Source: Bacteroidetes bacterium UBA1312 (GTDB taxonomy: Bacteria > Bacteroidota > Bacteroidia > Chitinophagales > Chitinophagaceae). From it: a stretch of DNA of 64,000 nt. The position numbers and the translations under genes were made by a program. The stretch lies in the NCBI GenBank assembly GCA_002307135.1, contig DBTQ01000027.1:62001-126000 (forward strand). The letters run 5' to 3'. Below the pieces are notes generated by a model. It made no database searches and had not been told where the DNA came from. It saw only the letters and a list, made by a program, of their open reading frames with translations. Below are positions 16,759 to 25,332 of this stretch, in pieces (the first letter of the stretch is position 1; every line of letters starts with the position of its first letter).

Positions 16759-17211
16759 TCAATTATCACTTGCCAACCATTCGGCATAAGAGCTTGGAGT
16801 CTCTTCCAGCCGCATCCCAGCAAGACTCATTTCGCCAGAAATAACTTGTTTTAATTGACTTACAAAATGCAGTAACAAATTTTCGCATGTAGGCTGAAAA
16901 GGCACCGATACTATTTTCTCAAATTCATTGAAAATAAGTGTTGACTGAGCATACGGCGCTCGATCATTGAGTACTAAAGCATGATCGTATTTATTTAATA
17001 TATTCGATTGTACTATTTTCTTTAAATCACCAAAATCGACGACCATACCAACTTTTGCATCATTATTATCTTTGATAATGAAACCTATTAGCGTTACACT
17101 AAGATGATAGGTATGTCCATGAATATTTTTACATGGTCCATCGTAACCATATAGTGCATGTGCCATATCGAAGCTAAACTTTTTGGTAACTCGTATTCGT
17201 TGTCTATTCAT
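16759..17211 (-). CDS. 6-pyruvoyl-tetrahydropterin synthase / QueD family
   Basis: The 150-residue protein has the family's zinc ligands (His in FDMAHAL, HGHTYH) and the catalytic Cys in GPCKNIHGHTYH. YDHALVLND and the C-terminal pterin-anchoring Glu in RLEETPSSYAEW are also present. The family makes either tetrahydrobiopterin or the queuosine precursor 6-carboxytetrahydropterin from dihydroneopterin triphosphate. It starts seven bases after kynA at the end of an aromatic-amino-acid catabolic operon. That position favours a pterin cofactor for phenylalanine hydroxylase, though no hydroxylase gene is in the window. QueD activity remains possible. Confidence 0.85.
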   Translation of the reverse strand: MNRQRIRVTKKFSFDMAHALYGYDGPCKNIHGHTYHLSVTLIGFIIKDNNDAKVGMVVDFGDLKKIVQSNILNKYDHALVLNDRAPYAQSTLIFNEFEKIVSVPFQPTCENLLLHFVSQLKQVISGEMSLAGMRLEETPSSYAEWLASDN

Positions 17212-17217
17212 CTATAT

Positions 17218-18132
17218 TTATAAATTTTCTCCCCAATGACTAAGTTCGTCTGCACTCCATAGGTCGGGAAAGAAAATGCGACGTTGGTATTTTGGATGCA
17301 TGTATTTACGCCAGTTGCTACCTCCGGTAGCTTCAGCTTCGCCCAAGTATTTTTCAGCAGCGTCATAATGTGCCATTACCCAAGTTACATTTATCGTGTG
17401 GTCATAGTGCCGCATAGCTTTAATTAATGCTTCGTCTTCACGAACCGCTACAGGCAATTGTTTAAATTTCGTCCAAAGGTTGGTAGAATTATAAGTCTCC
17501 ATTTTAGTCAAGAACATAGCTTTGTACTTTTCTTCGAACAGACGAATCAAAGTATTTTTTTTGCCTGTTTCATGATCTTTACCTGCGGCTTGCCAATACA
17601 AATGCTCGTAGGCATGTTCGTAAGGGGTATCACGATTTATCGTAGCACGAAACCGATAATCAATAAGGTTAATTAATTCAGTAGATGCAAATTCAATAAC
17701 ACGATATTGCGCACTCTGAAAGCCGCTTGCAGGCGTTAGTGTATTGCGAAATTTGAAATACTGATCGGGCTCCATACCATCACCCATAATATCGAATGAG
17801 GTAGCGAGCATGTCGAAATAACGACTAATGCGGCGGAGTTTTTCAGTAAAAAATTCTGCTTCGACAGACTTACTATTGCTTACCTGATCTATTTCCCAAA
17901 GCACCATTTTGAATAAGAGTTCATTGATTTGGTGGTACATAATAAACACCATTTCGTCGGGTAGAGTTGTACGCTGTACTTGCAAACTCAGGAGTGCTTC
18001 CGGCATTATATAATCCCAATATGTAATCGGCTTCGCCCACACCAATCCTTCAAGATGCACTTCCGAATTTTGGTCAATTGCAAGATACTTTTCGTCGATA
18101 CGCTTCAACAGCGCTTCTTTTACTGAATCCAT
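17218..18132 (-). CDS. kynA: tryptophan 2,3-dioxygenase
   Basis: The 304-residue heme enzyme opens the indole ring of tryptophan to N-formylkynurenine. Recognisable motifs are YWDYIMPEALLSLQ, the substrate-site region DEMVFIMYHQINELLFKM, FRNTLTPASGFQSAQYRVIE, and the C-terminal heme His region MAHYDAAEKYL followed by ATGGSNWRKY. It lies 11 bases after kmo, so the two kynurenine-pathway steps are coupled. The formamidase and kynureninase are not in the window. Confidence 0.93.
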   Translation of the reverse strand: MDSVKEALLKRIDEKYLAIDQNSEVHLEGLVWAKPITYWDYIMPEALLSLQVQRTTLPDEMVFIMYHQINELLFKMVLWEIDQVSNSKSVEAEFFTEKLRRISRYFDMLATSFDIMGDGMEPDQYFKFRNTLTPASGFQSAQYRVIEFASTELINLIDYRFRATINRDTPYEHAYEHLYWQAAGKDHETGKKNTLIRLFEEKYKAMFLTKMETYNSTNLWTKFKQLPVAVREDEALIKAMRHYDHTINVTWVMAHYDAAEKYLGEAEATGGSNWRKYMHPKYQRRIFFPDLWSADELSHWGENL

Positions 18133-18143
18133 TTTTTATATTT

Positions 18144-19520
18144 TTAAATATTGCGACTCATAAAATCATGTATGATGCCATCAATCATTTCTTCTGAAGT
18201 ATGTTCAGCTATTTGATGCTCCGCAATTAATTGTTGAATCATTTTTTCTTGCTCATTTCCTTTGTTCAAAGCTGTTTCATAAGTTATATCTGTAAAAGAA
18301 ACCATTGAATACAGGGGGAAATAAGATTGTGGGTAAAGCAAATTAATTCTACGTTCTATCTTTTGCAACAACAGAAAACCAGGGTCTGCTACCCTATCCC
18401 GCATCACAATATAGTTTTGCAAAGACAAGTCCTGTACTGCATCGCCATTGGGTTTACGTATAGTTTCATATTCTTTAAAAACTGCTGACCAATCTTCATG
18501 ATGCTTCTGCATCAATTGCCACATAACAGTACAATCTTCAAAACCAGCATTCATACCTTGCCCAAAGAAAGGAACAGTAGCATGTGCCGCATCGCCCATC
18601 AATGCGAATTTACCCGATGTCCAAGGGAAGCAACGAATAATAGCTAATGACGAAAGTGGATGCTGCTCCCATTTGTCGGCGACATTGGGCATCATTGCAT
18701 AAAAATCGGGGAATACCTCTTGAAAGAAATCGGTTACTTTTTCTCTTGAAGTAAGGTTATTGAAACAATATTTATCGCCATCGAATGGCATAAATAAAGT
18801 ACAGGTAAAAGAGCCGTCGAAGTTGGGCAATGCGATGAGCATAAAACGACCACGCGGCCATATATGCAGCGTTTCAGAGTTCAATTTATACGAGCCGTCT
18901 TCATTAGCGGGTAATAATATTTCGCGGTAGCCATCCGGGATATAATTTTGCGAATAGCTAAAGCGATCTAACTTTTGAAATCCGTGGTATCGGGCTGCCG
19001 AAAATGCACCATCTGTAGCAAAAACTACATCGGCTTTTGCTTCTGTAATGATGCCCGTTAAACTGTTTTTAAAAATTGCCGTTCCATTGCCTAATTCAAC
19101 ATTGGTACATTCTTCATTGAAATGAATTTGTGCACTTGAATTTGTTGTTGCAATTGTCATCAATTGTGCATTGATAGCCCCTCGCGAAACCGAGTATATT
19201 GCTTGACCATCGTTGCCATAAGGTTGATATTTTTGTTCGCCATCAAGATGATGCAAGGTGCGCCCATACATGGGTATCGCTATTTTACGAATTTCATCGC
19301 CAACACCTACTGCATCCAAAGCTTTCCAGCCACGATATGATGTAGCCAAGTTGATAGACTTTCCCGCAGACATGTTTGCTTGACGCATGTCAGGCCTGCG
19401 TTCATAAACATTTACTTTGTAGCCAGCTTTATTGAGATAAATAGCCCAAAGTGAGCCCACTAATCCTGCACCAATTATGATTGCCGACTTTTCATTATTG
19501 CCATCTGAACTATGATTCAT
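18144..19520 (-). CDS. kmo: kynurenine 3-monooxygenase
   Basis: This 458-residue flavoprotein hydroxylates L-kynurenine using NADPH and O2. It has the FAD dinucleotide-binding motif IIGAGLVGSLWAIYL at the N terminus and the second FAD motif GDAAHATVPFFGQGMNAGFED near residue 310. Family motifs GKSINLATSYRG and GRTLHHLDG are also visible. There is a C-terminal membrane-associated-like segment (LYPQSYFPLYSMVSF). It follows hpd by 38 bases in the same operon. Confidence 0.94.
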   Translation of the reverse strand: MNHSSDGNNEKSAIIIGAGLVGSLWAIYLNKAGYKVNVYERRPDMRQANMSAGKSINLATSYRGWKALDAVGVGDEIRKIAIPMYGRTLHHLDGEQKYQPYGNDGQAIYSVSRGAINAQLMTIATTNSSAQIHFNEECTNVELGNGTAIFKNSLTGIITEAKADVVFATDGAFSAARYHGFQKLDRFSYSQNYIPDGYREILLPANEDGSYKLNSETLHIWPRGRFMLIALPNFDGSFTCTLFMPFDGDKYCFNNLTSREKVTDFFQEVFPDFYAMMPNVADKWEQHPLSSLAIIRCFPWTSGKFALMGDAAHATVPFFGQGMNAGFEDCTVMWQLMQKHHEDWSAVFKEYETIRKPNGDAVQDLSLQNYIVMRDRVADPGFLLLQKIERRINLLYPQSYFPLYSMVSFTDITYETALNKGNEQEKMIQQLIAEHQIAEHTSEEMIDGIIHDFMSRNI

Positions 19521-19558
19521 TATGCTTCTGAAATTGCTTTATGAAAAAACTGTTGCAT

Positions 19559-20716
19559 TTATAGCGTTCCACGTCTTGCTTGTTCTGCTTCGATGCTTTC
19601 AAATAATGCTTGAAAATTTCCTTTACCAAAAGATTTGGCTCCTTTACGTTGGATGATTTCAAAAAATAAGGTCGGTCTATCTTCTACTGGTTTGGTGAAT
19701 ATTTGTAGCAAATAACCTTCCTCATCTCTATCCACCATTATACCCAAAGATTTAAGTGTAGCCATATCCTCAGCTATTGTTCCCACTCTATCCACTACAG
19801 TGTCGTAATAAGTACCCGGAACATGAAGAAATTCGACCCCGCGCTTTCTCATTTCGCTAATAGTAAATACAATATCATCGGTAGCTACTGCAATATGCTG
19901 GCAACCAGGACCTCCGTAAAAATCAAGGTATTCTTCAACTTGAGATTTTTTTAATCCCATAGCAGGTTCGTTGATCGGAAATTTAATCCGGCCATTACCA
20001 TTGGTCATTACCTTACTCATTAAGGCTGTGTATTGGGTAGAAATGTCTTTGTCGTCGAAAGTAACCAGATTAGCAAATCCCATTACATTGGCGTAAAACT
20101 CAGCCCATTTATTCATTTCACCCAAGCGTACATTGCCCACCATGTGGTCGATGTATTTAAGTCCAGTAATTGGGGCTTCAAATTCAGAAGTCAATGCAAC
20201 AAAGCCTGGAAGAAATATTCCTTTGTAGTTTTTACGTTCTATGAAATAGTGTACCGTATCGCCATAAGTTTGAATACCCGCTTTCACAATTTCGCCATGC
20301 TCATCGCTATATACAGTTGGTTCGAGGATAGATACTGCTCCCCTACTCGTTGTTTCTTGATAGGCTTTTCTAGCATCATCTACCCAAAGCGCGATTACCT
20401 TTACACCGTCGCCATGCCGACGTATATGATCTGAAATATCACTTTCAGGATTGAACGGAGAGGTAAGTATCAAACGTATTTTGTCTTGTACCAATACATA
20501 AGAACAAAATTCTTTATTGCCTGTCTCTAAGCCACTATAGGCAAGCGATTGAAAGCCAAATGCTGATTTATAATAGTGTGCCGCTTGTTTGGCATTACCA
20601 ACATATAGCTCTACATAATCAGTACCATTTATGGGTAAAAAATCCTGAGCCTTATCGAAAATTTTTTCTATTCCGTAGTTAAAATTATCTACTTGAGTGA
20701 GATTTGCTGTGGACAT
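19559..20716 (-). CDS. hpd: 4-hydroxyphenylpyruvate dioxygenase
   Basis: The 385-residue enzyme of the vicinal-oxygen-chelate fold converts 4-hydroxyphenylpyruvate to homogentisate. Its three iron ligands are visible: His in YIDHMVGNV, His in GPGCQHIAVATDD and Glu in LFFEIIQRKG. The C-terminal gate helix GKGNFQALFESIE is present. It lies five bases after the peroxiredoxin gene and upstream of kmo. It sits in the same operon as hmgA, which uses its product. Confidence 0.95.
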   Translation of the reverse strand: MSTANLTQVDNFNYGIEKIFDKAQDFLPINGTDYVELYVGNAKQAAHYYKSAFGFQSLAYSGLETGNKEFCSYVLVQDKIRLILTSPFNPESDISDHIRRHGDGVKVIALWVDDARKAYQETTSRGAVSILEPTVYSDEHGEIVKAGIQTYGDTVHYFIERKNYKGIFLPGFVALTSEFEAPITGLKYIDHMVGNVRLGEMNKWAEFYANVMGFANLVTFDDKDISTQYTALMSKVMTNGNGRIKFPINEPAMGLKKSQVEEYLDFYGGPGCQHIAVATDDIVFTISEMRKRGVEFLHVPGTYYDTVVDRVGTIAEDMATLKSLGIMVDRDEEGYLLQIFTKPVEDRPTLFFEIIQRKGAKSFGKGNFQALFESIEAEQARRGTL

Positions 20717-20721
20717 ATTGT

Positions 20722-21360
20722 TTAATTTTTATGACTACCTAAATAAGCTGCAATACCTTCTGCCGTTGCATTCAAACCTTCTTTGCTACTGTTCCAATTT
20801 GCAGGACAAACTTCTCCATTTGCCTCATGAAAGTTGAGTGCATCAACCATGCGTAATGCCTCATCAACACTTCTTCCTAAGGGCAAATCATTTATAACTT
20901 GATGGCGTATAATACCATTTTTGTCAATTAAAAAAAGACCGCGAAAGGCAACTGGATTTCCTTCAAATGAAATTTGACTATTGTCATTACATTTATATTC
21001 ACCAGCCAATACGCCATAATTTATCGCAATCATTTTACTACAATCTGCAACCATTGGATAAGTGACGCCTTTAATGCCGCCCTTGTTACGTTCTGTATTG
21101 AGCCAAGCCCAATGCGAAAACTTTGAGTCGATTGAACAAGCCACAACAGCAGTATCTCTTTTTTCAAATTCTGCTAGCTGATTTTGAAAAGCGATCAGCT
21201 CTGTAGGACAAACAAATGTGAAGTCCAAAGGATAAAAAAAGAAAACAACATTTTTCTTTCCAAGATATTGCTCCAGTGAAAACCCTTCTACAAAATCGTT
21301 ACCATTTATTACTGCTTCCTCCGAAAATTTCGGCGCATTTTTACCTATTAATGTTTCCAT
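20722..21360 (-). CDS. 2-Cys peroxiredoxin, AhpC/Prx1 type
   Basis: This 212-residue thiol peroxidase has the peroxidatic Cys in FTFVCPTEL and the resolving Cys in GEVCPANW. It reduces hydrogen peroxide and organic peroxides. Placement between two non-heme iron dioxygenases (hmgA 50 bases upstream, hpd 5 bases downstream) suggests a role in protecting the operon's oxygen chemistry. That is inferred from position. Confidence 0.92.
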   Translation of the reverse strand: METLIGKNAPKFSEEAVINGNDFVEGFSLEQYLGKKNVVFFFYPLDFTFVCPTELIAFQNQLAEFEKRDTAVVACSIDSKFSHWAWLNTERNKGGIKGVTYPMVADCSKMIAINYGVLAGEYKCNDNSQISFEGNPVAFRGLFLIDKNGIIRHQVINDLPLGRSVDEALRMVDALNFHEANGEVCPANWNSSKEGLNATAEGIAAYLGSHKN

Positions 21361-21410
21361 ATCTCTAGTTTATTTTTAAAATTTATTTTGTTGTACGAAT
21401 CTGTTTACAA

Positions 21411-22565
21411 CTACTCCAACCAAGATTTGTAATAGTCTTTAACTTCAACTTTTAATGCTTCTTCAGTTATCATCATTGGCTGAAATGGGTCTATCATTAC
21501 GGCCAATTCTTCTGTTTCTTTTTTCCCAATACTTCTTTCAATAGCTCCAGGATGTGGACCATGAGGAATACCGCCTGGATGTAAGGTTATTTGCCCCTTT
21601 TGAATATTGTTCCGGCTCATAAAATCGCCATCTACATAATACAATATTTCATCGCTATCGATATTACTGTGGTGGTATGGAGCTGGTATAGCCAAAGGAT
21701 GATAATCGTATAAACGCGGGACAAATGAGCAAATAACAAAATTCTTACTCTCAAATGTTTGATGAATAGGAGGTGGCATGTGAATACGACCTGTCAATGG
21801 TTCGAAGTTGAAAATAGAAAATGTATAAGGATAAAGGTACCCGTCCCAACCAGCTACATCAAAAGGATGATTGGCATAAACATAAGGAAACATGAATCCT
21901 TTTTTCTTGATAAAAATATCGAACTCACCTTGTTCGTCATGCGTTTTGAGATTTTGCGGAACTTTAATATCGCGTTCGCAAAAAGGTGAATGCTCCAACA
22001 ATTGTCCAAAATCATTTCTATATCGGCGTGGCGTAAAAATTGGGTCGAAAGACTCTACAAATAACAAACGATTGTCGGCAGTATCAAATTCTATTTTATA
22101 AACTGTACCACGAGGAATATTGATATAATCGCCATACTGGAATTTTAATTCACCAAACATGGTGTATAGCGTTCCGCTGCCTTTATGGATAAATAGCAAT
22201 TCATCAGCGTCAGCATTTTTATAAAAATAGTCGGGAGAAGTGGTGGGTGCAGCAAGACCAATTTGCATGGCAGCATTAACCATCAATGTTTTTCTACTTT
22301 TAAGATAATCTGTTTCAGGCTGAATATTGAAACCTTGAAAACTCATCGCGTCAAGCCCATTTTCAACGGCAATCTTTGGCACTACAGAATAAGCCTTATC
22401 TTTTTGTTTGACACGAGTAGGCGGATAAAGGTGGTAAACCAACGATGATAAACCTGCAAAACCTTGCGTACCAACTAATTCTTCTTGGTATAAAGCACCA
22501 TTAGCTTGACGATGAACAGTATGACGTTTTTCGGGAATTATACCCAATTTATGATAGAATGGCAT
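21411..22565 (-). CDS. hmgA: homogentisate 1,2-dioxygenase
   Basis: This 384-residue enzyme opens the homogentisate ring to maleylacetoacetate. The family's iron-site region is visible in PPIHQTFESKNFVICSFVPR and HPGGIPHGPHPGAIERS. GDYINIPRGTVYKIEF belongs to the N-terminal cupin. It is the first gene of the operon, with the CRP-like operator and a -7 box directly upstream. The later steps (isomerase, fumarylacetoacetase) are not in the window. Confidence 0.93.
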   Translation of the reverse strand: MPFYHKLGIIPEKRHTVHRQANGALYQEELVGTQGFAGLSSLVYHLYPPTRVKQKDKAYSVVPKIAVENGLDAMSFQGFNIQPETDYLKSRKTLMVNAAMQIGLAAPTTSPDYFYKNADADELLFIHKGSGTLYTMFGELKFQYGDYINIPRGTVYKIEFDTADNRLLFVESFDPIFTPRRYRNDFGQLLEHSPFCERDIKVPQNLKTHDEQGEFDIFIKKKGFMFPYVYANHPFDVAGWDGYLYPYTFSIFNFEPLTGRIHMPPPIHQTFESKNFVICSFVPRLYDYHPLAIPAPYHHSNIDSDEILYYVDGDFMSRNNIQKGQITLHPGGIPHGPHPGAIERSIGKKETEELAVMIDPFQPMMITEEALKVEVKDYYKSWLE

Positions 22566-22588
22566 TGACTATTAATTTGTTTGTGCGA

Positions 22589-22648
22589 CAAAAATAATAG
22601 TAGGAAACACCCTAAAGTGTGACGAACATCACAGTATGACAAAAGTCA
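22589..22648 (-). promoter_or_regulatory. hmgA operon promoter with CRP/FNR-like operator
   Basis: On the minus strand a TATTTTTG -7 box occupies 22596-22589. Upstream lies TGTGA-N6-TCACA (22618-22633), a perfect CRP-type palindrome, then TGAC-AAAA-GTCA (22637-22648). The palindrome centre is 29.5 bases upstream of the -7 box, near -42, as for class II activation. The same arrangement precedes paaA. Confidence 0.75.
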
Positions 22649-22730
22649 GTTTTTATTCATCCAAACAAACGCGCCCAGTCAGGAAAATTGACTGAGCGCT
22701 GGCTTGAAAAACATAGTTTCTATTTAAATC

Positions 22731-23225
22731 CTAATGGCACTTAAAATAATCAAAAGGTTCTTGACAATCGTTGCAGCTGTATAATGCTTTACAAGCTGTG
22801 GAGCCAAATTGAGCTACAATTTTTGTGTTTTTAGAACCACATTTTGGGCAGCTCACTTCAACATTCCTAGGCGATAACCAATTGACACAGGAAGAATGAA
22901 CAGGTGCCGCAATACCAAATTGAACGAGCTTTTCTTTAGTCGATTCGCTCATCCAATCCGTAGTCCATGCAGGAGCAAATACCATGGTTACTTTGGCATT
23001 CGAAATACCAGCATCCTGCAAGGTGCTGAGGATGTCTTGTTCAATGATTCCCATAGCAGGGCAACCTGTATAAGTAGGCGTAAGTAAAACTTCATAGCCA
23101 TTATTTGAAATAATTACATCACGCAACATGCCCATTTCTTCAATAGTCACCACAGGTATTTCGGGGTCTTTTATTTCGGACAATAAAGTCAGAATTTCTT
23201 TTTTATTAAAACTGGTGTTTACCAT
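22731..23225 (-). CDS. paaD: phenylacetyl-CoA epoxidase maturation subunit PaaD
   Basis: The 164-residue protein has an N-terminal DUF59/MIP18 domain (LLSEIKDPEIPVVTIEEMGM, TPTYTGCPAMGIIEQDI). The C terminus has paired Cys motifs (CPKCGSKNTK, CNDCQEPFDYFKCH), as in PaaD (PaaJ). It is thought to help metal-centre assembly in the epoxidase. Its start overlaps the paaC stop by seven bases. Confidence 0.92.
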   Translation of the reverse strand: MVNTSFNKKEILTLLSEIKDPEIPVVTIEEMGMLRDVIISNNGYEVLLTPTYTGCPAMGIIEQDILSTLQDAGISNAKVTMVFAPAWTTDWMSESTKEKLVQFGIAAPVHSSCVNWLSPRNVEVSCPKCGSKNTKIVAQFGSTACKALYSCNDCQEPFDYFKCH

Positions 23226-23977
23226 GTTGCATCGGGGTAAGCGCGTTGTAAATATTGCATTTCAGCAAGAATGTGACCCATATTTTCAGTGTGTACACCT
23301 TTTCTGCCTCCTGTTTGCATATAGCTTTCCGTTGGTATTTGAATGTTCGATGCTGTCAAAACAGTACTTACCATTTCTAGCCATTTGCTTTGCAATGCTT
23401 TATTATCAAATGCAATTCCCTCGGCAGATAACATTTCTTCTTCAGCTCCCATTTCAAATTGTTCGCCAGTGTACATCCACAGATCGTTCACCGCTTGTTG
23501 CAATTTATCATTACTAAAAGCTGTGCCTTTACCTAAACGATAACACCAATCGCGCGAATGTGTCCAATGATAACGTACTTCTTTAATAGCTTTACCGGCA
23601 ATACCGGCAATGGCTTCGTCTTTTGAGTGGCACAACTCCGTGTACAATAAAAACTCGAAAGTTGAAATGAACAATTGCTTTACAATCGTGTAAGCAAAAT
23701 CACCTCTAGGCATTTCTGTAATTAGATTGTTATAGTATTGATGCTCTGCCCTTCTGTAGGCTAAATGATCTGCACTATGACCTTTGCCTTCTATTGCTGC
23801 TGCATATTGCAAAAGGTTTTGAGCACGCCCGATATAGTCAAGCGCAATATTAGTGAGTGCCAAATCTTCTTCAAGAATCGGCCCCCTGCTACACCACTCC
23901 GACAAGCGATAGCTTTGGATTAGGGCATTGTCTCCCAAGCGCAAAAGATATTTATAAAGTGCTTCTTGCTGTGTCAT
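23219..23977 (-). CDS. paaC: phenylacetyl-CoA epoxidase structural subunit PaaC
   Basis: The 252-residue ferritin-like protein shows the PaaC features LGDNALIQSYRLSEWCSRGP and EVRYHWTHSRDWCYRLGKGT. It partners PaaA in the 1,2-epoxidation of phenylacetyl-CoA and is itself thought to lack a working diiron site. It is 11 bases from paaB and overlaps paaD. Confidence 0.93.
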   Translation of the reverse strand: MTQQEALYKYLLRLGDNALIQSYRLSEWCSRGPILEEDLALTNIALDYIGRAQNLLQYAAAIEGKGHSADHLAYRRAEHQYYNNLITEMPRGDFAYTIVKQLFISTFEFLLYTELCHSKDEAIAGIAGKAIKEVRYHWTHSRDWCYRLGKGTAFSNDKLQQAVNDLWMYTGEQFEMGAEEEMLSAEGIAFDNKALQSKWLEMVSTVLTASNIQIPTESYMQTGGRKGVHTENMGHILAEMQYLQRAYPDATW

Positions 23978-23988
23978 TATTGTAGGTT

Positions 23989-24282
23989 TTAGATTTGTTT
24001 CGCGCCTTCGGGCATTTTATAAAAAGTAGGATGGCGATACATTTTATCGTTCGATGGATCAAAAAACATACCAGCGTCTTCAGGGTTAGATGCAGTTACA
24101 TATTTTGCCGGAACTACCCAAATACTTGTACCTTCATTTCTGCGCGTATAAATATCGCGAGCATTTTGAAGCGCCATTTGATTGTCTGATGCATGTACGC
24201 TACCTGCGTGTGTATAGTGGCTTCCGGGGCGGCTTTGGATAAAAACTTCCCAAAGGTCTAATTGTGTATCTGTTGTTGACAT
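23989..24282 (-). CDS. paaB: phenylacetyl-CoA epoxidase subunit PaaB
   Basis: The 97-residue protein matches PaaB, with LWEVFIQSRPGSHYTHAGSV and NEGTSIWVVPAKYV. It bridges PaaAC units in the epoxidase complex. It lies between paaA and paaC with 11-12-base gaps. Confidence 0.93.
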   Translation of the reverse strand: MSTTDTQLDLWEVFIQSRPGSHYTHAGSVHASDNQMALQNARDIYTRRNEGTSIWVVPAKYVTASNPEDAGMFFDPSNDKMYRHPTFYKMPEGAKQI

Positions 24283-24294
24283 AAGTATAGCTTT

Positions 24295-25233
24295 TTAGTT
24301 GAATTCGTTAATTTGTTTTTGATAAGCTGCTGCTGCCTCTCTCACCCAAGCACCTTCATTATGGTATTTGATATGGTGATCCATACGTTGTTTATTGCAA
24401 GGACCGTTGCCATTAATGACTCGATTGAATTCTTCCCAATCGATAGCTCCATGATCGTAGCATTGTTTTTCTTCATTCCATTTTAAGTCCTTATCGGGAA
24501 CGGTTAATCCAATCAATTCAGCTTGTTGCACAGTTTTATCAATAAAACGCTGACGTAATACATCATTACTTTGTCGTTTAATTTTCCAAATAAATGCATT
24601 GCCAGAATTAGGAGAATCACTATCATGCGGACCAAACATCATTAAAGCTGGCCACCACCAACGGTTCATCGCATCTTGTGCCATTTCTTTTTGCTCGGTA
24701 CTGCCTTTCATCATATTAGCCATAATTTCGTAGCCTTGACGTTGATGAAAACTTTCTTCTTTACAAATGCGAACCATAGCTCTAGCATAAGGACCATACG
24801 AGGTACGTTGTAAAGAAACTTGATTGACAATAGCAGCACCATCTACCAACCATCCTATAGCGCCAATATCAGCCCAATTGAGTGATGGATAGTTGAATAT
24901 GTTAGCATATTTGGCTTTACCGCTATGTAATTGTTCAATCATTTCTTCGCGTGAAATCCCTAATGTTTCAGTAGCACTGTAGAGGTAAAGACCATGCCCA
25001 CCTTCGTCTTGAATTTTCGCTAAGAGAATTTGTTTAGAACGTAAACTTGGCGCGCGTGTTATCCAATTGCCTTCGGGTTGCATTCCAATCACTTCAGAAT
25101 GGGCATGTTGCGACATCTGACGAATCAAATGCAATCGATATTTTTCGGGCATTTGATCTTTAGGCTCTATGCACAGATCGCGGTCAATTTTTTCTTGAAA
25201 AGCATTTTCAATTATTATTGCATCCATCATCAT
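24295..25233 (-). CDS. paaA: phenylacetyl-CoA epoxidase catalytic subunit PaaA
   Basis: The 312-residue oxygenase carries the diiron ligands of the ferritin-like fold, seen in AKIQDEGGHGLYLYSA and RICKEESFHQRQGYEI. It inserts oxygen into the ring of phenylacetyl-CoA. It leads paaABCD; the reductase gene paaE is not in the window. Three Met codons in a row make the exact start uncertain by two residues. The operator and -7 box lie just upstream. Confidence 0.95.
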   Translation of the reverse strand: MMMDAIIIENAFQEKIDRDLCIEPKDQMPEKYRLHLIRQMSQHAHSEVIGMQPEGNWITRAPSLRSKQILLAKIQDEGGHGLYLYSATETLGISREEMIEQLHSGKAKYANIFNYPSLNWADIGAIGWLVDGAAIVNQVSLQRTSYGPYARAMVRICKEESFHQRQGYEIMANMMKGSTEQKEMAQDAMNRWWWPALMMFGPHDSDSPNSGNAFIWKIKRQSNDVLRQRFIDKTVQQAELIGLTVPDKDLKWNEEKQCYDHGAIDWEEFNRVINGNGPCNKQRMDHHIKYHNEGAWVREAAAAYQKQINEFN

Positions 25234-25249
25234 TTATATTTTACAAAGT

Positions 25250-25309
25250 CAAAAGTAATTTTGACTGGGACTGTAAAATGTGATGTCGCTCACAATATGA
25301 TAAAAGTCA
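25250..25309 (-). promoter_or_regulatory. paaA operon promoter with CRP/FNR-like operator
   Basis: A TACTTTTG -7 box (25257-25250, minus strand) is preceded by TGTGA-N6-TCACA (25279-25294) and TGAT-AAAA-GTCA (25298-25309). The spacing is base-for-base the same as at hmgA. The operator lies between the regulator gene and its presumed target. Confidence 0.75.
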
Positions 25310-25332
25310 GTTTTCGGTAGTAGAACATTTTT

